Source of the DNA: Thioalkalivibrio sp. ALJ7
GTDB lineage: Bacteria > Pseudomonadota > Gammaproteobacteria > Ectothiorhodospirales > Ectothiorhodospiraceae
Direction: 5' to 3'
DNA length: 64,000 nucleotides
Assembly (NCBI RefSeq): GCF_000376865.1
Contig: NZ_AQXQ01000011.1
Location: forward strand, 372,001 to 436,000
The notes under the pieces are model-generated. The model was not told where the DNA came from and made no database searches. It saw only the letters and a list, made by a program, of their open reading frames with translations. Of this stretch, positions 18,225 to 32,675 are shown piece by piece. The number at the start of each line of letters is the position of its first letter. Position 1 is the first letter of the stretch. Made by a program: the position numbers and the translations under genes.

Positions 18225-18542
18225 TTAGCCGGCCTTGCTGTCGCGCTTGGGGACCGCCTTCACCGACAGGTAGTAGTCGTTGTTCAGTACGTCGATCAGG
18301 CGATCGATGTTCGGGTGTTTGCCAGGGTTGGCGCGGGCATCGTCGGCATGGCTTCCATACATCAGGAGGCCGGAGTTTGCCGCCTTCGGACCGATGCCGC
18401 CATAGTCCAGCGCGAGCTGGTAGTAAATCTGCAGCGACAGACTCTGGCCATCCACGTTCTCGATGCTGGCGGTGGGGTTGTAGTCCTCGCCAAACAGTTC
18501 CAGGCGTTCGATATTGCTGACGTCGGGCAGCTTCTTGGACAT
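18225..18542 (-). CDS. Small conserved hypothetical protein (DUF2322-like)
   Basis: A 105-residue soluble, acidic protein with no signal peptide or membrane segment. Striking stretches are NIERLELFGEDYNPTASI, YQLALDYGGIGPKAA and NPGKHPNIDRLIDVL. From memory these recall the DUF2322 family of small bacterial proteins, whose function is unknown; that link was not tested. It is a lone minus-strand gene, convergent with the histidine phosphatase and divergent from the phosphatase gene at 18.7 kb. Its codon use matches the neighbours and the conserved-looking motifs argue it is real. Confidence 0.7.
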   Translation of the reverse strand: MSKKLPDVSNIERLELFGEDYNPTASIENVDGQSLSLQIYYQLALDYGGIGPKAANSGLLMYGSHADDARANPGKHPNIDRLIDVLNNDYYLSVKAVPKRDSKAG

Positions 18543-18686
18543 GTCATGCTCCTCGAAATAATCGCGGCATTATCGGGGCATGCCCGGGCTGCGACAACCA
18601 ACCCGCGAAGGTGGCAGGGTCGCCGCAGGATCAGCCCCGGTTTTGCCTCATGGTACGATAGCGGCTTTTGCCGAGGGGACACGAGC

Positions 18687-19466
18687 ATGTCGCGAAGCGC
18701 GTTCATGGAGGCCGCCCAGGCCGCCGCCGATGCCGCCGAGAAGGTGATCCGCCACTACTACGAGACGGGTGTCGACGTCGAAACCAAACCCGACGACACC
18801 CCGGTGACTCGGGCCGACGTAGAGAGCGAACAGGCGATCCGCCAGGTGATCCGCGAGCACTTTCCGGACCACGGTTTTTACGGCGAGGAGACCGGGCAGT
18901 CGGATATGGATTCCGACTACGTCTGGCTGATCGACCCGATCGACGGCACCAAGAGCTTCGTGCGCCGCTATCCGTTCTTCTCCACGCAGATCGCGCTGAT
19001 GTACAAGGGCGAGCTGATCCTGGGGCTGTCCAATGGCATCCAGTTTGGCGAGCGCGCCTGGGCCGAGAAGGGCCAGGGTGCCTTCCTCAATGGCGATCCG
19101 ATCGCGGTCGAGAAGACCACCGACCTGGGCCGTGCCTCGCTGTCCACCGGCAACCTCAAGTCCCTGGCGCAGAATGCCGAGGGCTGGAAGGCGCTGGGCG
19201 GAATCACGGCCGAGGTGAACCGCACCCGCGGGTACGGCGACTTCTACCATTACCACCTTCTGGCGCGCGGTAGCATCGACCTGATCGTCGAGTCCGATGT
19301 GAACATCCTGGATATCGCCGCACTGGCAGTGATCGTGCGCGAGGCCGGCGGCGTGTTCACCAACCTCTCCGGCGGTGAGCTCGACCTCAACACGGCCAAC
19401 GTCCTCGCGGCCGCCACCCCGGAACTGCACCAGGCCGTCCTGAACCGTCTCGCCTGGCAGGGCTAA
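18687..19466 (+). CDS. Inositol-monophosphatase-family phosphatase (histidinol-phosphatase-like)
   Basis: A protein of 259 residues. The metal-binding motifs are GEETG near residue 70, DPIDGTKSFVRRYPFF near residue 88 and NILDIAALAVIVREAGG near residue 215. The family includes inositol monophosphatase, CysQ (adenosine 3',5'-bisphosphatase) and the HisN type of histidinol phosphatase. The 'GTKSFVRRYPFF' stretch and AALAVIVREAGG fit the HisN-like branch better than CysQ, but substrate assignment by eye is weak. Start at 18687 follows GAGGGGAC and removes an upstream frame that overlaps the opposite gene. Confidence 0.82.
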   Translation: MSRSAFMEAAQAAADAAEKVIRHYYETGVDVETKPDDTPVTRADVESEQAIRQVIREHFPDHGFYGEETGQSDMDSDYVWLIDPIDGTKSFVRRYPFFSTQIALMYKGELILGLSNGIQFGERAWAEKGQGAFLNGDPIAVEKTTDLGRASLSTGNLKSLAQNAEGWKALGGITAEVNRTRGYGDFYHYHLLARGSIDLIVESDVNILDIAALAVIVREAGGVFTNLSGGELDLNTANVLAAATPELHQAVLNRLAWQG

Positions 19467-19481
19467 CCGTTCATTCTTGCG

Positions 19482-19531
19482 CCACCAAGTGCACGGAGGA
19501 CACGGAGAAGGAAGGGCGGTTTACAGGAAGG
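19482..19531. repeat. Solo arm of the CACGGAG/CACGAAG dispersed repeat
   Basis: The sequence CCACCAAGTGCACGGAGG followed by ACACGGAGAAGG resembles one arm of the palindromic elements at 4261-4546 and 49079-49294, and the next bases (GGCGGTTTACAGGAAG) match the interior of the 49.2 kb copy in inverse orientation (GGCGGTTTCACAGGAAG). No second arm is evident. The rest of the 256-bp gap up to fis holds no gene I can support. Confidence 0.5.
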
Positions 19532-19722
19532 CGGGAAGATTGAAAGGGGGATCGTGCGGGTGGTCGCAGGATGGCGAGTAATTTCATGCATCTCGGAGCG
19601 GTCGCCGTACAGGTCCTGCAGCAGAAACCTGCTGGTAATCCAAATCGCCGGATAAGGCATCCGGACCAGGATCTTGCGAAAGCTTTCTGACTTTCCGATC
19701 TTCCTGTGACCAGAACGGAACG

Positions 19723-20049
19723 TCAGGTCGCAGCACCGTTGCCGTTGAGGTTTACGAGGCCGTGGGTGCGGAGTTTTTTGCGCAGGGTGGCTCGGTTCAG
19801 CCCCAGCAGGGCGGCCGCGCGGCTCTGGTTGCCCCCGCAGCGCTCCAGCACGCTGGCGAGTAGGGGGCGTTCCACTTCGTTCATTACAAGCGCGTAGAGG
19901 TCGTGGCTGCTTTGGCCGTCCAGGGTCTCGAAGTATTGGTCCAGCGCGTGGCGCACGGATTCCGCCAGCACGCAGTCGTAGGACAGAGTGCCCGCCAGTG
20001 CGGCATCCCGGACATCCGTTTCTTGTTCGAGTGGCATGTTCGTGCTCAT
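19723..20049 (-). CDS. fis: DNA-binding protein Fis
   Basis: A 108-residue nucleoid protein. The C-terminal helix-turn-helix is GNQSRAAALLGLNRATLRKK, matching Fis, preceded by the dimer helices (VMNEVERPLLASVLERC). Fis bends DNA and acts in rRNA promoter activation, replication and recombination. It follows dusB with a 4-bp ATGA overlap, the dusB-fis operon known in enterics, so fis translation is likely coupled to dusB. The N-terminus is about ten residues longer than in E. coli. Confidence 0.95.
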   Translation of the reverse strand: MSTNMPLEQETDVRDAALAGTLSYDCVLAESVRHALDQYFETLDGQSSHDLYALVMNEVERPLLASVLERCGGNQSRAAALLGLNRATLRKKLRTHGLVNLNGNGAAT

Positions 20050-21038
20050 GCAGCCTCGCTTGCGATTCCCGTCAGGTGGGCGCGCAGGCGCCGTAACTGT
20101 TCGCTGGCGGTGGGGGCGGCAAGAAGGTCAGCCCGGGCCGCCCGTGTCCAGGCCTCGTCGAGACCCAGACCCTGAAGATACCAGCCTAGATGCTTGCGCG
20201 CGATACGTACGCCTTGCGGTTCGCCGTATTGGGTATGCAATTCGGTAATGTGGTCCTGAATCAGGCCCAGACGCGTTGCCAGATCCGGTGCCGGCGGGAT
20301 CGGTTCGCCGGCCAGTGCTGCACGGATCTGGCCGGGCAGCCAAGGCTGTCCCTGGGCCGCACGACCGATCATTACGCCGGCCGCACCGGTCATATCGATT
20401 ACCTGCCGTGCCCGCTGGAGTGAGGTGATATCGCCGTTGGCGAGTACCGGGATGGAGACCGTCCGCACAATCCGCTCGATCGCGAAGTAGTCGGCCTGTC
20501 CGCGGTAGGCATCGGCTCGGGTACGGCCATGTACGGTCAGCATCGAGATGCCGCTGTCCTCGGCGATGGCGGCGATGGCTTCGCCGTTCATCCGTTCGCG
20601 GTCCAGACCCAGGCGCATCTTCAAGGTGACCGGCACCGTGACGGCCTCAGTGAGTGCCTGCAACAACTCGCGCACCCGTTCCGGTTCGCCCAGCAATGCC
20701 GATCCGGCCGCCTTGCTGCAGACCTTCTTGGCCGGGCAGCCGAGGTTGAGGTCGATCACGTCGGCCCCGCGGCGCACGTTCTCGCGGGCCGCAGCGGCCA
20801 GCGGGCCGGGCTCGTTCCCCAGCAGCTGCACAATGCGCGGCCGGGGCTCCTGGCGATGGTCGAGGCGGTGCCGGCTCTTGTCGCTGTTCCACAGCCGGGT
20901 GTCGGACGTGACCATCTCGGACACCGCGGCACTGGCGCCCAGACGCCGTGCGAGTAATCGGAACGGACGATCCGTAATCCCGGCCATCGGAGCCAGGAAC
21001 ACGACGGGGTCCGCAAAGTGGTGGCTTCCGATCTTCAT
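20046..21038 (-). CDS. dusB: tRNA-dihydrouridine synthase B
   Basis: A protein of 330 residues, an FMN-dependent TIM barrel that reduces specific uridines in the tRNA D-loop. Motifs: VVFLAPMAGITDRPFR at the start, VIDLNLGCPAKKVCSKAAGS with the catalytic cysteine, LTVHGRTRADAYRG, and VLANGDITS. The ATG at 21038 is preferred because KIGSHHFADPVVFLAPMAG fits the family start; a frame extended nine residues to 21065 has no better ribosome-binding site. It is last-but-one in the minus-strand run ending in fis. Confidence 0.95.
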   Translation of the reverse strand: MKIGSHHFADPVVFLAPMAGITDRPFRLLARRLGASAAVSEMVTSDTRLWNSDKSRHRLDHRQEPRPRIVQLLGNEPGPLAAAARENVRRGADVIDLNLGCPAKKVCSKAAGSALLGEPERVRELLQALTEAVTVPVTLKMRLGLDRERMNGEAIAAIAEDSGISMLTVHGRTRADAYRGQADYFAIERIVRTVSIPVLANGDITSLQRARQVIDMTGAAGVMIGRAAQGQPWLPGQIRAALAGEPIPPAPDLATRLGLIQDHITELHTQYGEPQGVRIARKHLGWYLQGLGLDEAWTRAARADLLAAPTASEQLRRLRAHLTGIASEAA

Positions 21039-21154
21039 GTGGGTCGCCGACAGCCGAGGGGGCATGCGAGTCTAGCAGTTCAGGGGCGCGACTTCTCGCT
21101 CAATGGCAGGGGCCAGAGGTACCGGTCATTGAGGGTCGAGACCCCTGGGTGGGC

Positions 21155-21874
21155 TTAGCGAGGGCGGATCTCGATGCCTGCGACGCGGTCGTTCAGAGGC
21201 AACAGGATCGCCCGTACGGTATGGGATTGGTGGGCGTCCATGGGGCGTTGTGGGTCGGTGTAGTCGGCCGGGTTCAGGCGTAGCCTGCCCTGCGAGGTGC
21301 CCAGCCGGTCTGTCAGCCGGATATCCAGGACCGGCCAGGCTTGGCGTATTGGGCTTTCGAGCTCGAATCGCAGGTGCAGAGTTCCGTCGGTGGTGATCAC
21401 GAAATCGGGCGTCGAGACGCGGACCTGCCCTGGCACTCGTGGTGGGTGCCAGTCGGGACATTGGATCACGCCGCACAGCATGCTGCGCGCTTGGTCCAGC
21501 TCGGCCTGCTGACCGGGCGCAATAGGGGGGATGATCAATACCTGTAGCCCGAATAAAGCGAGCAGCCCCAAGGCCAGGGCGAGACCCGGCCACGTCCGTC
21601 TACCTCTGGCGGCGTGCAGGTTGAGAAGTCTCGGTGGGGCCTCAATGTCGAGCTTCCATGCCACCTTCGGGATGGACTCGATTTGGGGTGGTGGGGGGCG
21701 ATCGGCAGAGACGACCCCTTCACCGAGCACACGTTCTCCTGCGCCGCCGATTTCGAGCGCCGGGAACAGGGCGAACTCGGCACCACAGTTAGAGCAGCGG
21801 ACCTTGTGCAGGCGGACCTTGTCGCCGCTGGCCAGGGCGTGGGTGACGCGGCATTCAGGGCAGCGGGCCAGCAT
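21155..21874 (-). CDS. Zinc-ribbon DUF3426 membrane protein
   Basis: A 239-residue protein. The N-terminus is an MJ0042-type zinc ribbon, CPECRVTHAL then VRCSNCGAEFALFP, giving two CxxC knuckles. A single transmembrane helix follows near residue 100-118 (LALALGLLALFGLQVLII), then a DUF3426 domain with RSMLCGVIQCP and the immunoglobulin-like end LPLNDRVAGIEIRP. Function is unknown; such genes commonly sit between prmA and dusB in gammaproteobacteria, as here. Topology would put the zinc ribbon in the cytoplasm and the C-terminal domain in the periplasm. Confidence 0.85.
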   Translation of the reverse strand: MLARCPECRVTHALASGDKVRLHKVRCSNCGAEFALFPALEIGGAGERVLGEGVVSADRPPPPQIESIPKVAWKLDIEAPPRLLNLHAARGRRTWPGLALALGLLALFGLQVLIIPPIAPGQQAELDQARSMLCGVIQCPDWHPPRVPGQVRVSTPDFVITTDGTLHLRFELESPIRQAWPVLDIRLTDRLGTSQGRLRLNPADYTDPQRPMDAHQSHTVRAILLPLNDRVAGIEIRPR

Positions 21875-21954
21875 CGTCCGATTCGGCTGTCAGGCGAGGT
21901 GGGTCAAGCGTACGCGTAATGCCCCATGCTCTTGCCTGTGCCTCATGTACATAG

Positions 21955-22836
21955 CTAGCGCCGCCGGCCGCCCAGCAATGCCCAGCCTTCGCGACAGTCT
22001 TCAACGCCGATGTCGAAGGCATCGGAGTAGGCGGCCATCACCTCATCCGCCTGGCGCTCCAGCAGGCCGGCGAGCAGAATACGTGCGCCCGGTTTGGCCG
22101 CGCGGGCCAGCTCCGGCGCGAGGTCGATCAGGGGTTTGGCGAGGATGTTGGCCAGTACCAGGTCGAAGCCCGCCGTCGGTACCGGATGGTCGAGCAATCC
22201 AATTTCCAGCTGGGCCGGGGGTACGGCATTCGCATCGGCGTTGCTGCGGGTTGCCTGCACGGCCTGTGCGTCGATGTCGATACCCACGGCCTGGCGTGCG
22301 CCGAGTTTGAGGGCCGCGATGGCAAGGATGCCGGAGCCGCAGCCGTAATCCAGGACGTCCAGATCGCGCGGTGGCTGTTGGGCCAGGGCGGCGAGGCACA
22401 TCGCGGTGGTCGGGTGGTTACCGGTGCCGAAGGCCAGTCCAGGGTCCAGGCGGACGAACGTGCCTTCCTCAATGGCGGGCTCGTCTTCCCAGGAAGGCAC
22501 AATCCACAGCGAGTGGCCGCAATGGATCGCGCCCAGGCCGTCAAGGCCTGCTCGCACCCAGTCTTGATCCTCGATCGCCTGGACCAGGATCCCCTCTGGT
22601 GCCTGTGCCTGGCGTTCCAGTGCCGCGGCCGCAAGATCGGCCTGGGTCGTGTCCGGGAATACCGCCTTCAGGCGCACGGTGGACCACAGCGGATGGGTGC
22701 CTATTGGGGGCTCGAACAGCGGCTCATCGGCGGCATCGAATAGCTCGACGCTGACCGCGCCCAGTTCGAACAGGGTGTCTTCAAGTGGCTCGGCCTGTTC
22801 CGGGGTGATCTGGCATTCGAGTTCGGCAAGGCTCAT
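21955..22836 (-). CDS. prmA: Ribosomal protein L11 methyltransferase
   Basis: A 293-residue SAM-dependent methyltransferase that trimethylates L11. The N-terminal substrate-recognition domain begins with ELECQITPEQAEPLEDTLFE. The catalytic domain carries PGLAFGTGNHPTTAMCL, the SAM motif VLDYGCGSGILAIAALKLGA and the substrate motif LVLANILAKPLIDLAP. Length and motif order are standard. It lies 24 bp downstream of accC on the minus strand. Confidence 0.96.
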   Translation of the reverse strand: MSLAELECQITPEQAEPLEDTLFELGAVSVELFDAADEPLFEPPIGTHPLWSTVRLKAVFPDTTQADLAAAALERQAQAPEGILVQAIEDQDWVRAGLDGLGAIHCGHSLWIVPSWEDEPAIEEGTFVRLDPGLAFGTGNHPTTAMCLAALAQQPPRDLDVLDYGCGSGILAIAALKLGARQAVGIDIDAQAVQATRSNADANAVPPAQLEIGLLDHPVPTAGFDLVLANILAKPLIDLAPELARAAKPGARILLAGLLERQADEVMAAYSDAFDIGVEDCREGWALLGGRRR

Positions 22837-22860
22837 GGGGGCTCCGGATGACGCGGGCCG

Positions 22861-24207
<1,347 letters not shown>

Positions 24208-24255
24208 GCTCGAACCTGTTTCCAGCGGAGCCGGGACCGGGCCCGGCGAATGGGC

Positions 24256-24705
24256 TCATCCGATGATGAACAGCGGTTGCCCGTATTCCACCGGGTTGCC
24301 GTTTTCGATCAGGATGTCGCGGATGGTGCCGGCCTGATCGGCCTCGATCGGATTGAGCATCTTCATGGCCTCGATGATGCACAGGGTCTCGCCGACCTCG
24401 ACGGTCTGGCCGACCTCGACGAACGGCTTCGAACCCGGACTGGGCGCGCGATAGAAGGTGCCGACCATCGGGGCGGTGACGCGGTGACCATCCATCTCCG
24501 GCGCGGCGGGCGTGGTATCGGCCGGCGCGGCTGGAGCAGGGGCGGCCGCTGGTGCCGGCGCGGGCAGCGGCGCCGGGGCGGCTACGGCGGTCCCGCTGGC
24601 GGAACGCGTAATGCGGACTGATTCCTCGCCCTCGTGAATCTCGATCTCGTGGATGCCGCTCTCGTCGAGCAGGTCGATCAGTTTCTTGACCTTGCGAATG
24701 TCCAT
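24256..24705 (-). CDS. accB: Biotin carboxyl carrier protein of acetyl-CoA carboxylase
   Basis: A 149-residue carrier. Residues 1-40 form the AccC-contacting N-terminus ([17 protein letters not shown]), followed by an Ala/Pro-rich flexible linker around residues 43-68 and a biotinyl domain. The lysine that receives biotin is in [14 protein letters not shown]. Carried biotin shuttles carboxyl between AccC and the carboxyltransferase (not in the window). aroQ lies 9 bp upstream, so translation of the three genes is probably linked. Confidence 0.98.
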   Translation of the reverse strand: MDIRKVKKLIDLLDESGIHEIEIHEGEESVRITRSASGTAVAAPAPLPAPAPAAAPAPAAPADTTPAAPEMDGHRVTAPMVGTFYRAPSPGSKPFVEVGQTVEVGETLCIIEAMKMLNPIEADQAGTIRDILIENGNPVEYGQPLFIIG

Positions 24706-24714
24706 GGAAGCCTC

Positions 24715-25155
24715 TTATTCCTTGATAGCTGCAAGCGCCGCATCCAGCGCCAGCCGGTAGCCAATGACCCCAAAGCCACTGACCAGACCGGCGGCGACAT
24801 CGCTCAGACGCGAGGTCTGGCGGAACGGCTCGCGGGCGTGGATATTGCTGATATGGATCTCGTAAAACGGGATGGCGACCCCCAGCAGGGCATCGCGCAG
24901 ACTGACGCTGGTATGGGTCAGGCCACCGGGATTAATCAGGATGCGTTGTACGCCCTCGCCGGGGGCGGCATGAATGCGGTCGATGAGATCGCCCTCATGA
25001 TTGCTCTGAAAGCAGTCGAGCGTGGTATCCGCCTGTTCGGCACGGTCGCGCAGGTCGGTCTCAATGTCGGCCAGGGTCTGGGCGCCGTAGCGCTCCGGCT
25101 CCCGCTGTCCCAGCAGGTTCAGGTTGGGGCCGTTGAGCAGCAGAATGGAGGCCAT
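24715..25155 (-). CDS. aroQ: Type II 3-dehydroquinate dehydratase
   Basis: A protein of 146 residues, of standard length, catalysing the third shikimate-pathway step. Motifs: [17 protein letters not shown] at the N-terminus with the catalytic Tyr a little later (ERYG), the [10 protein letters not shown] loop, [17 protein letters not shown] and VEIHISN-like [18 protein letters not shown] at 25155 is preferred; a TTG eleven codons upstream is in frame but adds non-family residues. It heads the aroQ-accB-accC operon, a classic gammaproteobacterial order. Confidence 0.95.
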   Translation of the reverse strand: MASILLLNGPNLNLLGQREPERYGAQTLADIETDLRDRAEQADTTLDCFQSNHEGDLIDRIHAAPGEGVQRILINPGGLTHTSVSLRDALLGVAIPFYEIHISNIHAREPFRQTSRLSDVAAGLVSGFGVIGYRLALDAALAAIKE

Positions 25156-25271
25156 AGCAGGGGGAATCGGTAGCGATCCTGTAGACAATGGACGCGATTA
25201 CACCGAAAAATGACGGTGCGGCGAATGTTTGGGATTTTGCCGCAGGAAGGGTGGGGGTGTCCAGCACAAGC

Positions 25272-25301
25272 GACCGCCCCGGGGGTGATTCCGGGGCGGT
25301 C
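25272..25301 (-). terminator. GC-rich stem-loop after the OmpA-like lipoprotein gene
   Basis: GACCGCCCC and its inverted copy at the other end form an approximately 11-bp GC-rich stem with a short loop. It begins 7 bp past the stop of the lipoprotein gene on the minus strand. The T-run after the stem is poor, so it may be a weak or Rho-assisted terminator. Confidence 0.6.
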
Positions 25302-25307
25302 GACGGC

Positions 25308-25973
25308 TTATGAGTCGGCAGTGAGCGGGAACAGGGTGAGCTCCACGCGGCGGTTCTGCTCGCGCCCGGCATCGGTTTCATTGGTGGCCACCGGCTGGTG
25401 CGGTCCAAAGCCGATGGTGTGCACGCGTACGGACTGCACGCCGCGGCGGATCAGCGCCTGGCCCACGCTTTCGGCTCGGCGTTCGGAGAGGTTCATGTTG
25501 TACTCGACCCGGCCGGTGCTGTCGGTGTGGCCGGCCACCTCGATGCCGGTTTGGTCAAACTCCTCAAGGACCAGAGCGACGGAATCCAGCACGTCCTGGA
25601 ACTGCGGTTTGACCTCGGCACGGTCGAAATCGAAGGTGATGTTGCTCGGCATGTTGAGGATGATGTTGTCGCCGTCGCGCGTGACGCTGACGCCGGTGCC
25701 GCGCAGCTGTTCGCGCAGGGCATCTTCCTGACGGTCCATGTAGTTGCCGATGGCGCCGCCGGCCAGGGCCCCGATGCCAGCCCCGATCATGGCGCGCTGA
25801 GTGCGGTTGCGGCTGCTGGTGACACTGCCGAGCACGGCGCCGGTGGCCGCGCCGATGCCGGCCCCGATGGTGGCACGCGAGACGCGTTCTTCCCCGGTGT
25901 ATGGATCGGTGGTGGTGCAGCCCATCACCAGCACCAGGGCGCCGGTGGCGGCCAGAGCGAGAATGCGTTGCAT
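25308..25973 (-). CDS. OmpA-family lipoprotein with glycine zipper (YiaD-like)
   Basis: A protein of 221 residues. The signal peptide ends in a lipobox, LVLVMGC, so the mature protein is lipid-anchored. A glycine zipper follows (ATIGAGIGAATGAVLG and AMIGAGIGALAGGAIGN), then an OmpA-like peptidoglycan-binding domain from about residue 105, with VAGHTDSTGRVEYN, NLSERRAESV and the end GREQNRRVELTL. It should tether outer membrane and cell wall, as YiaD does. The ATG at 25973 is chosen for the lipoprotein signal; the longer upstream frame overlaps aroE territory and has no support. Confidence 0.9.
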   Translation of the reverse strand: MQRILALAATGALVLVMGCTTTDPYTGEERVSRATIGAGIGAATGAVLGSVTSSRNRTQRAMIGAGIGALAGGAIGNYMDRQEDALREQLRGTGVSVTRDGDNIILNMPSNITFDFDRAEVKPQFQDVLDSVALVLEEFDQTGIEVAGHTDSTGRVEYNMNLSERRAESVGQALIRRGVQSVRVHTIGFGPHQPVATNETDAGREQNRRVELTLFPLTADS

Positions 25974-26076
25974 GGCGGTTCTCCCGTGTTCGTGTGATCC
26001 GCAAGGCAGCGGACGTGATGAATCCCAGCTTGCGGTCCGCGGGGTGAACCGTCCATGAACCCGGAGAAGTGGTGGG

Positions 26077-29483
<3,407 letters not shown>

Positions 29484-29497
<14 letters not shown>

Positions 29498-32048
29498 GGT
29501 CGCCGGAGGGCTGGGCGCTCAAACGGCTGTCGCCGGTTCCGTCACCGGACTTCGCGGCGCTCGACTTCTTTGCCGTGGACTTCTTGGTCGCTGGCTTCTT
29601 CGTGCTCGTGCCCGTTTTCTTGGTGCTGGAGGCCTTCTTCTTCGGAGCCGCCTTCTTGGTCGTCGTCGACTTGGACTTGGCCGTTGTCTTGCTGGCAGTC
29701 TTGGTCGCCGCCTTGCCCGAGGTCTTCGCGGTTGACTTGGCCGCGCCCTTGCGCCCGCGGCCCTTGCGTTCCGGGGCGGCCGCAATCAGCTCCTGGCACT
29801 GTTCCAATGTCAGAGACTTGGGATCGGTCTCCTTCGGAATCTTGGCGTTCTTGTTGCCGTCGGTCACGTAGGGACCGTAGCGCCCGTTCAGGACCTGAAT
29901 GCCTTCCGCCTCGAAGCTCATGATGAAGCGTTCGGCGTCCTTTTGCTTTTTCTCGGCGACGATCTCCAGGGCACGCGGCAGCTCGATGGTCCAGACGTCA
30001 TCGTCCGGGGTCAGGGAGGCATACTTCGAGCCGTACTTCACGTATGGGCCGAAGCGCCCGATGTTCACCATCACCGGTTCGCCCTCGGGGGTCTCGCCCA
30101 GGTCGCGCGGCAGCTTGAACAGTTCCAGCGCCTCGTCGAGGGTGACCTTGTCCATCTTCTGCCCGGGCAGAAGCCCGGCGAACAGTGGCTTTTCCTCGTC
30201 GTCCTTGGTGCCGATCTGCACGATCGGGCCAAAGCGACCGAGCCGTACCGAGACCGGGCGCCCGCTCTTGGGGTCGGTGCCCAGTTCGCGCGACTGCACG
30301 GCCTCGGCGCGGGTGACGTTCTCTTCCTTCTCTTTCACCCGGTCACGGAAGTCGCCCCAAAACGCCTCGAGGACGGGCACCCAGTCCTTTTCGCCACGCG
30401 AGATGGCGTCCAGCTCGTCCTCGAGCTTCGCGGTGAAGTCGTAGTCGACGTAGCGGTCGAAGTGCTGGGTCAGGAAGCTGTTCACGATCCGCCCGGTGTC
30501 GGTCGGGATGAACCGCTTGCCGTCCATTTCCACGTACTCGCGCGACTGCAGCGTGGAGATGATGCTGGCGTAGGTCGACGGGCGGCCGATGCCGTATTCC
30601 TCCAGCGTCTTCACCAGGCTGGCCTCGGTGTAGCGCGGCGGTGGTTCGGTGAAGTGCTGGTCGGCGGTGACCTCGTTCAGCTTCACGGTGTCGCCTTCGG
30701 CCATCTCGGGCAGACGTTTGTCTTCGTCGTCCTCGGCCGCGTCGTCGCGGCCTTCCTGATAGACGGCGATGAAGCCGGGGTCGACCAGTGTGGAGCCGGT
30801 GGCGCGGAAGCGGTGCTGGGTCTCGCCCGGGACCAGGTCGGCGGCGACGGTGTCGAAGGTCGCGTGGATCATCTGGCAGGCGACCGTGCGCTTCCAGATC
30901 AGGTCGTACAGCCGCGCCTGGTCGCTCGTCATGCGGTCGCGTACCTCGTTCGGTACGTGACGCACGGAGGTTGGGCGGATGGCCTCGTGGGCCTCCTGGG
31001 CATTCTTCGACTTGGTCTTGTACTGGCGCGGGCTGTCGGGGACGTTGTTCGCGCCATAGCGTTCCTCGATCAGGCCGCGGATCTCGCCGATCGCCTCGCC
31101 GGCCAGGGCCACCGAGTCGGTACGCATGTAGGTGATCAGACCGACCGCGCCGGAGCCGAGATCGATCCCTTCATAGAGCTGCTGTGCGGTACGCATGGTG
31201 CGCGACGCGGTGAAGCCCAGCTTGCGCGAGGCCTCCTGCTGCAGGGTTGAGGTGGTGAACGGTGCGGCCGGGTTGCGGCGGCGCTGTTTCTTCTCGACCT
31301 TCGCGACGCGCAACTCACCGTTCGCGGCCTCGCTCAGGCGCTTCTGCGCGTCGTGCGCCAGTTCGGCACTGTTCAGGTCGAACTGGTCCAGCTTGTTGCC
31401 GTCCAGATGACTCAGGCGTGCAGTAAATGCCTGGCCCTGGCGTTCGGTCAGGGCATCCAGGGTCCAGTATTCGCGCGGGACGAAGGCCTCGATCTCGTTC
31501 TCGCGCTCGCAGATCATGCGCAGCGCCGGGCTTTGCACACGTCCGGCCGATAGCCCGCGCTTGATCTTGCGCCACAGCAGTGGCGAGAGGTTGAAGCCGA
31601 CCAGGTAGTCCAGGGCGCGGCGCGCTTGCTGGGCGTCGATCAGAGGGGTGGCGAGCTCGCGCGGTTCCTCGATCGCCTCCTGGATCGCCTTCTTGGTGAT
31701 CTCGTGGAACACGACACGGTGCACACCGCGATCGTCCAGCAGGCCGCGCTCGCGCAGGACCTCGTAGAGGTGCCAGGAGATCGCCTCCCCTTCGCGGTCG
31801 GGGTCAGTCGCGAGGATCAGGTCGTCGGCCTTCTTCAGCGCCTTGGCGATCGCGTCGATTTGCTTCTCGCTGCGCTCGATGATGTCGTACTTCATGCGGA
31901 ACCCGTCTTCCGGGTCCACCGCGCCCTCCTTGGGGACGAGGTCGCGTACATGGCCGTACGAGGCAAGGACCTGGTAATCGGGACCCAGGTACTTCTCGAT
32001 GGTCTTGCCCTTGGCGGGGGACTCTACAATGACGAGGTGCTTGCTCAT
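29484..32048 (-). CDS. topA: DNA topoisomerase I with histone-H1-like lysine tail
   Basis: A protein of 854 residues that relaxes negative supercoils. It starts KHLVIVESPAKGKTIEKYL (Toprim), with acidic ATDPDREGEAISWHL near residue 100 and the catalytic tyrosine in GLITYMRTDSVAL. After about residue 560 come topoisomerase C-terminal repeats (RFGPIVQIG, RFGPYVKYG, GRYGPYVTDG) in place of the zinc fingers of E. coli. The last 100 or so residues are a low-complexity Lys/Ala/Thr/Ser tail with recurrent TKK/AKK units, likely for DNA binding. ATG at 32048 is fixed by the conserved N-terminus. Confidence 0.96.
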
Positions 32049-32189
32049 GTCGCTCGGGACCGTCTCCGTGGCAGCGGGTTCCGTGTCAGGGCGGTGGCGG
32101 TTGCACGGGTGCAACCGGGTTCACGGGCGCTAAAGACTAGAGGAGGAAATGCCCGTTGGCTACCGCGCGCCTTTCGCAAGACGGAGAAA

Positions 32190-32675
32190 TCAGTGCAGAT
32201 AATCCACGGCCGTGGGGCCCGAGTCGTCGCGCATGACCTCTTCCAGGCGGGAATAGGCGATCGCGTCGTCGGGCTGGTTGAACAGTACCATCAGGACCAC
32301 CCAGCGCAGCTGGTCGAGGTCGATCTCCTCGGCATCCAGTTCCATCACCCGGTCCAGCACCAGTTCGCGGGTGCCGGCGGTCAGCAGTCCGTTCTGTTCC
32401 AGGTGCAGCAGGAAGCCGTGGGCCTCGGTGTCCAGGCGTTTGCGCTCTTCGGGGGCGTAAATCCGCTGGGCGGCACCATCGCCACCGCGCCCAGCCAGCG
32501 GGGCCTCGCTCATCAGGCGGTCCAGCCAGCCCAGGGCACGATCGATTTCGCGCCGGGCAAATCCGGCCTCCACCAGATGACGTTCCAATTCCGAGCGGTC
32601 TGGCTCCTCGTCGGATTCCTCGTCGATGGTGTGCTCAAAGAGATACATGAGCACATCCAGCACGTTCTCGTTCAT
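32190..32675 (-). CDS. smg: DUF494 family protein Smg
   Basis: A 161-residue cytoplasmic protein of the Smg/DUF494 family, found between dprA and topA in many gammaproteobacteria, as here. It opens with ENVLDVLMYLFEHTID and continues with an acidic stretch, then RIYAPEERKRLDTEAHGFL and LRWVVLMVLFNQPD, which is the conserved C-terminal block. No biochemical role is established. Its ATG overlaps the dprA stop by 4 bp. Confidence 0.9.
   Translation of the reverse strand: MNENVLDVLMYLFEHTIDEESDEEPDRSELERHLVEAGFARREIDRALGWLDRLMSEAPLAGRGGDGAAQRIYAPEERKRLDTEAHGFLLHLEQNGLLTAGTRELVLDRVMELDAEEIDLDQLRWVVLMVLFNQPDDAIAYSRLEEVMRDDSGPTAVDYLH

Noticed and set aside
19463-19660. 65-residue frame on the minus strand in the gap before fis
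   Set aside because: Translated from repeat sequence, without any domain or start signal.
29943-31250. 435-residue open frame opposite topA
   Set aside because: It lies entirely antisense to a confirmed topoisomerase gene, with no start signal or domain.
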